Shown here piece after piece: positions 62,040 through 64,000 of a stretch of 64,000 nt of DNA. This DNA is from Lachnospiraceae bacterium UBA1818 (GTDB lineage: Bacteria; Bacillota; Clostridia; Lachnospirales; Lachnospiraceae), in contig CAJFQZ010000007.1 of the NCBI GenBank assembly GCA_904419285.1, forward strand, positions 95,706 through 159,705, written 5' to 3'. The stretch's first letter is position 1. Each line of letters opens with the position of its first letter. The notes below the pieces were generated by a model. The model saw only the letters and a list, made by a program, of their open reading frames with translations. It ran no database searches and was not told where the DNA came from. The translations under genes were made by a program, and so were the position numbers.

Positions 62040-62477
62040 ATGTTTAGATTGTCACCAATAAAATTATGGAGAAATATCTCAATAATAATGTTTCTGCTAG
62101 CAATAATTTTTTGTTTGTTCGGAACCTTTACCATTCATGGTGATTTGGTTGTACATTGGAATGAGGTAGGAGTTCCGAATAATTCTACCGGGAAATGGTT
62201 TTTATGGGCTATGCTGTTAATGGCATTTTTATCTATGTTTACGCATAGTAGCTTTTCAAAAAAGCGTCCTGGACAAAATTCGTTAAGTATGGAGATGTCC
62301 GGGGCTTTTTCAACTGCATTGCTATCTACTTGGTCTATAACCAATATAATATTGGTGACCTATTATTTCTATCCATTAACAGATATTGTTATTATGGGTT
62401 CAATAGCTATTGTTTTCTGTTATATTTTATTTCCTATAATTGCTTATATTCGGAACAGAAAAAACAACAAATCCTAA
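62040..62477 (+). CDS. DUF1648/SdpI-like membrane protein
   Basis: 145 residues with four predicted membrane helices (about 12-32, 53-70, 89-107, 115-135). VVHWNEVGVPNNSTGKWFLW resembles the DUF1648 motif (I-P-x-H-W-N-x-x-G), found in SdpI-type immunity proteins. It lacks the long C-terminus of SdpI. AT-rich. The ninth-from-last to stop codons form part of a junction motif copy (62467-62483). Confidence 0.65.
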   Translation: MFRLSPIKLWRNISIIMFLLAIIFCLFGTFTIHGDLVVHWNEVGVPNNSTGKWFLWAMLLMAFLSMFTHSSFSKKRPGQNSLSMEMSGAFSTALLSTWSITNIILVTYYFYPLTDIVIMGSIAIVFCYILFPIIAYIRNRKNNKS

Positions 62478-62483
62478 TTTGTA
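62467..62483 (+). repeat. junction motif copy 1
   Basis: acaaatcctaatttgta: ACAAAT and ATTTGT are inverted around CCTA. Identical 17 bp recur at 63063-63079. Core ATCCTAATT. Confidence 0.8.
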
Positions 62484-62519
62484 GTCCGGATAATTAGAAG
62501 AGATAAGGAGAAATTTTTT

Positions 62520-62867
62520 ATGACAGCGGAAGAAGTGTTTTGTGATTTGTATGATAAATATGGTAAAGATTTTACTTGGCACATGATTCCGTTATCGCAA
62601 TCAAACGGAACTTTGGTTGAAGAACTAAAAAAAGAAATTGGAAATAATCATTTTCTATACAATAGAAGAATATGGGCCGTGGCAATGTGCGAAGGAAATG
62701 GGGATGTATTGTATGTTACTGGAAGTGAAAATGGAAAAGATATTTATTATATTTTTTCGCTGAAGTATTCGGTGGATAATAACATAGACGGATTTCTAAA
62801 GTACAAGGAATTTAAAGATATATATGAAGTAAAGGATTTTATTGAACAATCATTAAGTGAGAATTAA
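62520..62867 (+). CDS. hypothetical protein
   Basis: 115-residue soluble protein with no recognised domain; aromatic-rich with GGDVLYVTGSENGKDIYYIF-like beta segments (GNGDVLYVTGSENGKDIYYI). GGAG site (62508-62511) upstream. Looks like the small immunity-type or orphan proteins common in accessory arrays, but this is not demonstrated. A junction motif copy follows at 62881. Confidence 0.6.
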   Translation: MTAEEVFCDLYDKYGKDFTWHMIPLSQSNGTLVEELKKEIGNNHFLYNRRIWAVAMCEGNGDVLYVTGSENGKDIYYIFSLKYSVDNNIDGFLKYKEFKDIYEVKDFIEQSLSEN

Positions 62868-62880
62868 TTTGAAACAGTAA

Positions 62881-62889
62881 ATCCTAATT
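62881..62889 (+). repeat. junction motif copy 2
   Basis: ATCCTAATT, 14 bases after the stop of the preceding gene and 16 before the next start. Confidence 0.75.
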
Positions 62890-62904
62890 CTGGAGACGAT
62901 TTGG

Positions 62905-63063
62905 ATGGAATATCTAAAGTTATTTTGGAAGCATAATCTCGATGATGAGCCAGTTGTAATTCTTTATGAGATAAATAAAAGCAATGAACGGTTAGCAATT
63001 AGGTCTATTGATATATTTGAACAAACATGGAATAATCATTACTATGGGAATGCTTTATCTTGA
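62905..63063 (+). CDS. short DUF6881-like protein, probably C-terminally truncated
   Basis: 52 residues beginning MEYLKLFWKHNLDDEPVVIL, which follows the DUF6881 start (MEYIKVxWxHxxxDEP) from memory; the next segment RSIDIFEQTWNNHYYG corresponds to the V-x-I-F-x-x-G region. The family is nearer 90 residues, so about 35-40 C-terminal residues are missing; the frame stops at the junction motif (63061-63063). Probably a decayed cassette. Confidence 0.5.
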   Translation: MEYLKLFWKHNLDDEPVVILYEINKSNERLAIRSIDIFEQTWNNHYYGNALS

Positions 63064-63079
63064 CAAATCCTAATTTGTA
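63063..63079 (+). repeat. junction motif copy 3
   Basis: acaaatcctaatttgta, identical to 62467-62483. Directly followed by a GGGAG ribosome-binding site for the next gene. Confidence 0.8.
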
Positions 63080-63093
63080 AGGGAGATGACTTT

Positions 63094-63510
63094 GTGAAAA
63101 AATTAAGTGAAGATGCTGAAAAAATAATGGCGGAACGATTTGGAAAAGATACCATTATTGCATTGGCAACAGTAGAAAATGAGGTGCCTTTTGTACGTTA
63201 TGTAAATGCTTATTATGAGAAAGGTGCATTTTATATTATTACATATGCACTTTCAAATAAAATGAGGCATATGGAAAGCAACTCTACTGTAGCAATAGCT
63301 GGTGAATGGTTCACGGCACATGGAAAGAGTATCAATTTGGGATATTTCGGGAAAGAGGAAAATTATCGGATTGCCGAGAAACTAAAAAAGGTATTTTCTG
63401 AGTGGATTGACAATGGACATAATAATTTTGATGATGAGAATACTATAATTTTATGTGTAGAATTAACCGATGGACTGTTACTTGCACATGGAACAATGTA
63501 TGAGTTTTAG
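63094..63510 (+). CDS. pyridoxamine 5'-phosphate oxidase family protein
   Basis: 138-residue split-barrel flavin-binding-like protein: IIALATVENEVPFVRYVNAYYEKGAFYIITYALSNKMRHME (quoted here in parts: IIALATVENEVPFVRYVNA, FYIITYALSNKMRHM) and VAIAGEWFTAHGKSINLG. Such proteins often bind FMN or F420; substrate unknown. GTG 63094 lies 8 bases after GGGAG. Stands between two junction motif copies. Confidence 0.75.
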   Translation: MKKLSEDAEKIMAERFGKDTIIALATVENEVPFVRYVNAYYEKGAFYIITYALSNKMRHMESNSTVAIAGEWFTAHGKSINLGYFGKEENYRIAEKLKKVFSEWIDNGHNNFDDENTIILCVELTDGLLLAHGTMYEF

Positions 63511-63536
63511 TTTTCAGTTTCCGGTTTGTATGGCAG

Positions 63537-63545
63537 ATCCTAATT
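63537..63545 (+). repeat. junction motif copy 4
   Basis: ATCCTAATT, 26 bases after the PPOX-like gene stop. A fifth, variant copy (TTCCTAATT) is at 60830-60838. Confidence 0.75.
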
Positions 63546-63562
63546 TAAAAATATTCTTAATG

Positions 63563-63571
63563 TGATATAAT
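63563..63571 (+). promoter_or_regulatory. extended -10 promoter of last gene pair
   Basis: TGA-TATAAT (TATAAT at 63566-63571), no clear -35; 34 bases before the next start. Confidence 0.5.
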
Positions 63572-63604
63572 AGTAGCGTATAAGAAGTAGGGAGGAATTA
63601 TGAT

Positions 63605-63877
63605 ATGATGTATCCGTTTATGACATTGAATGATGAAACAGAGATTGTTCATTCTGATATGCAGAATGATGGAAGAGTTAAAGTGTATATCGAAAGACCG
63701 GATGAAAAATATGGATTTAAACATGCTACATGCTGGCTCCCCGATTACACATGGGAAGATATTTACCATTTTTCGGAAGAAGAGATTAAGCAATTCGAAG
63801 AGATAATAAGATCAACTGCTCATCTTATTATTGAATTCTCTCAGGAAGGGGGCTTTGAGAATGCCTCAAATCTTTAG
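63605..63877 (+). CDS. small DUF4160-partner protein
   Basis: 90 residues: MYPFMTLNDETEIVHSDM, KVYIERPDEKYGFKHATCWLPDY and EEEIKQFEEIIRSTAHLI. Proteins of this shape usually precede DUF4160 genes, as here, in a two-gene module possibly of toxin-antitoxin type (from memory, unproven). GGAGGA (63591-63596) upstream; ATG 63608 is an alternative start. Overlaps the next frame by 17 bp. Confidence 0.65.
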   Translation: MMYPFMTLNDETEIVHSDMQNDGRVKVYIERPDEKYGFKHATCWLPDYTWEDIYHFSEEEIKQFEEIIRSTAHLIIEFSQEGGFENASNL

Positions 63878-64000
63878 AATGGGAGAATACTGAATTTATT
63901 TCTGGACAAATGAGAATAAACCTGTTGAACCGATCCACGTACATATCGCAAAAGGAAAGCCTTCCGAAAATGCAACAAAGGTATGGATTACCAGCGCAGG
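63861..64000 (+). pseudogene. DUF4160 gene with in-frame TGA, 3' end outside window
   Basis: ATG 63861 opens MPQIFRMGEY, then TGA at 63891-63893, then IYFWTNENKPVEPIHVHIAK and GKPSENATKVWITSAG to the edge in the same frame. Homologues have MPxIxRxGxYxIYFWxNE-type sequence, so TGA stands at a residue of the conserved N-terminus where a sense codon is expected (likely Val/Trp/Lys position). A single-base change could explain it. The gene is therefore a probable pseudogene or needs read-through. Confidence 0.7.

Noticed and set aside
60224-63545. Classical integron with attC sites
   Set aside because: The junction motif is only about 17 bp, lacks the RYYYAAC/GTTRRRY core sites and the long folded attC structure, and no IntI-type integrase is in the window.
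63891-63893. Selenocysteine at the TGA of the DUF4160 frame
   Set aside because: The family is not known as a selenoprotein and no SECIS-like hairpin was recognised directly after the TGA; a point mutation is simpler.
1-64000. CRISPR array, rRNA operon, insertion sequence with transposase
   Set aside because: No regularly spaced direct repeats of CRISPR size, no rRNA sequence and no transposase frame were seen in the window.

Overview
The window is about 60 kb of compact, moderate-GC chromosome (1-60250) followed by about 3.8 kb of clearly AT-richer accessory DNA (60250-64000). The gene set points to an anaerobic, spore-forming member of the Clostridia, most likely a Lachnospiraceae gut organism: GerA-type germinant receptor, Rex, a Trp T-box leader on a TrpB-like gene, formate-tetrahydrofolate ligase with FolD, the NfnAB transhydrogenase pair, HelD, a DegV protein, and a homocitrate-synthase-like gene placed with icd, as expected for an anaerobe that makes citrate with a Re-type enzyme. 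The species assignment is inference from gene content; no rRNA is present.

Layout of the core. 1-5081: end of metA, an aminotransferase, a dUTPase, a small membrane protein, a GerA-family protein and a DegV protein. 5097-6528: the infC-rpmI-rplT operon with an attenuator-like leader and an AUU start codon for IF3. 6586-8407: Trp-type T-box leader and trpB-like gene. 8607-9523: tRNA-Leu(AAG) and two divergent XRE regulators. 9650-18513: a tandem PPK2 enzyme, then a dGTPase-like gene and the dnaG-rpoD-trmK-nif3 series and a TGS/uridine-kinase-like gene. 18629-23179: aroC (minus strand), an L,D-transpeptidase, tgt and yajC. 23291-30275: leuB-ilvD-ilvB and serC-serA. 30298-33793: Re-citrate-synthase-like gene, a GntR/FCD regulator and icd. 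33857-39865: an ABC-F ATPase (minus strand), rex, nnr, alr and a MazF/EndoA toxin with no adjacent antitoxin. 39941-50296: yebC, a CFI-box protein, metY, tepA-like, ftsK/spoIIIE, fhs, folD and a zinc-ribbon/TPR membrane protein. 50338-54838: a Rex-type operator and iron alcohol dehydrogenase, nfnAB and an AlkD-like gene. 54881-55314 holds a roughly 275-bp imperfect inverted repeat and a second set of alternative hairpins. 55313-60246: FKBP (minus strand), helD, an FAD/Rieske oxidoreductase, a fragment of a tocopherol-cyclase-like gene and rlmH.

The accessory end is the most unusual part. The 3' end of rlmH, its terminator and a following sigma-A-type promoter (60224-60411) recur about 1.6 kb downstream (61809-61993). 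The copies enclose three small genes, one of which looks like a DUF3990/ADP-ribosyltransferase-fold protein. After the second copy comes a row of small unrelated genes (DUF1648-like membrane protein, unknown, DUF6881-like fragment, PPOX-like, DUF4160-partner), with the same short motif ATCCTAATT at the first four of their junctions. The last gene, a DUF4160 homologue running off the window, carries an in-frame TGA where the family has Trp. The rlmH 3' end is the integration site of SCC elements in staphylococci, so this looks like an rlmH-anchored accessory island or gene-cassette array, although no recombinase lies inside the window.

Regulatory logic visible in the sequence: Rex is encoded here and an exact TGTTA-N6-TAACA site covers the start region of the alcohol dehydrogenase promoter; a GntR-type TGTATACA palindrome overlaps the -10 of the citrate-synthase-like gene next to a GntR/FCD regulator; tRNA-Trp sensing is predicted for the TrpB-like gene.
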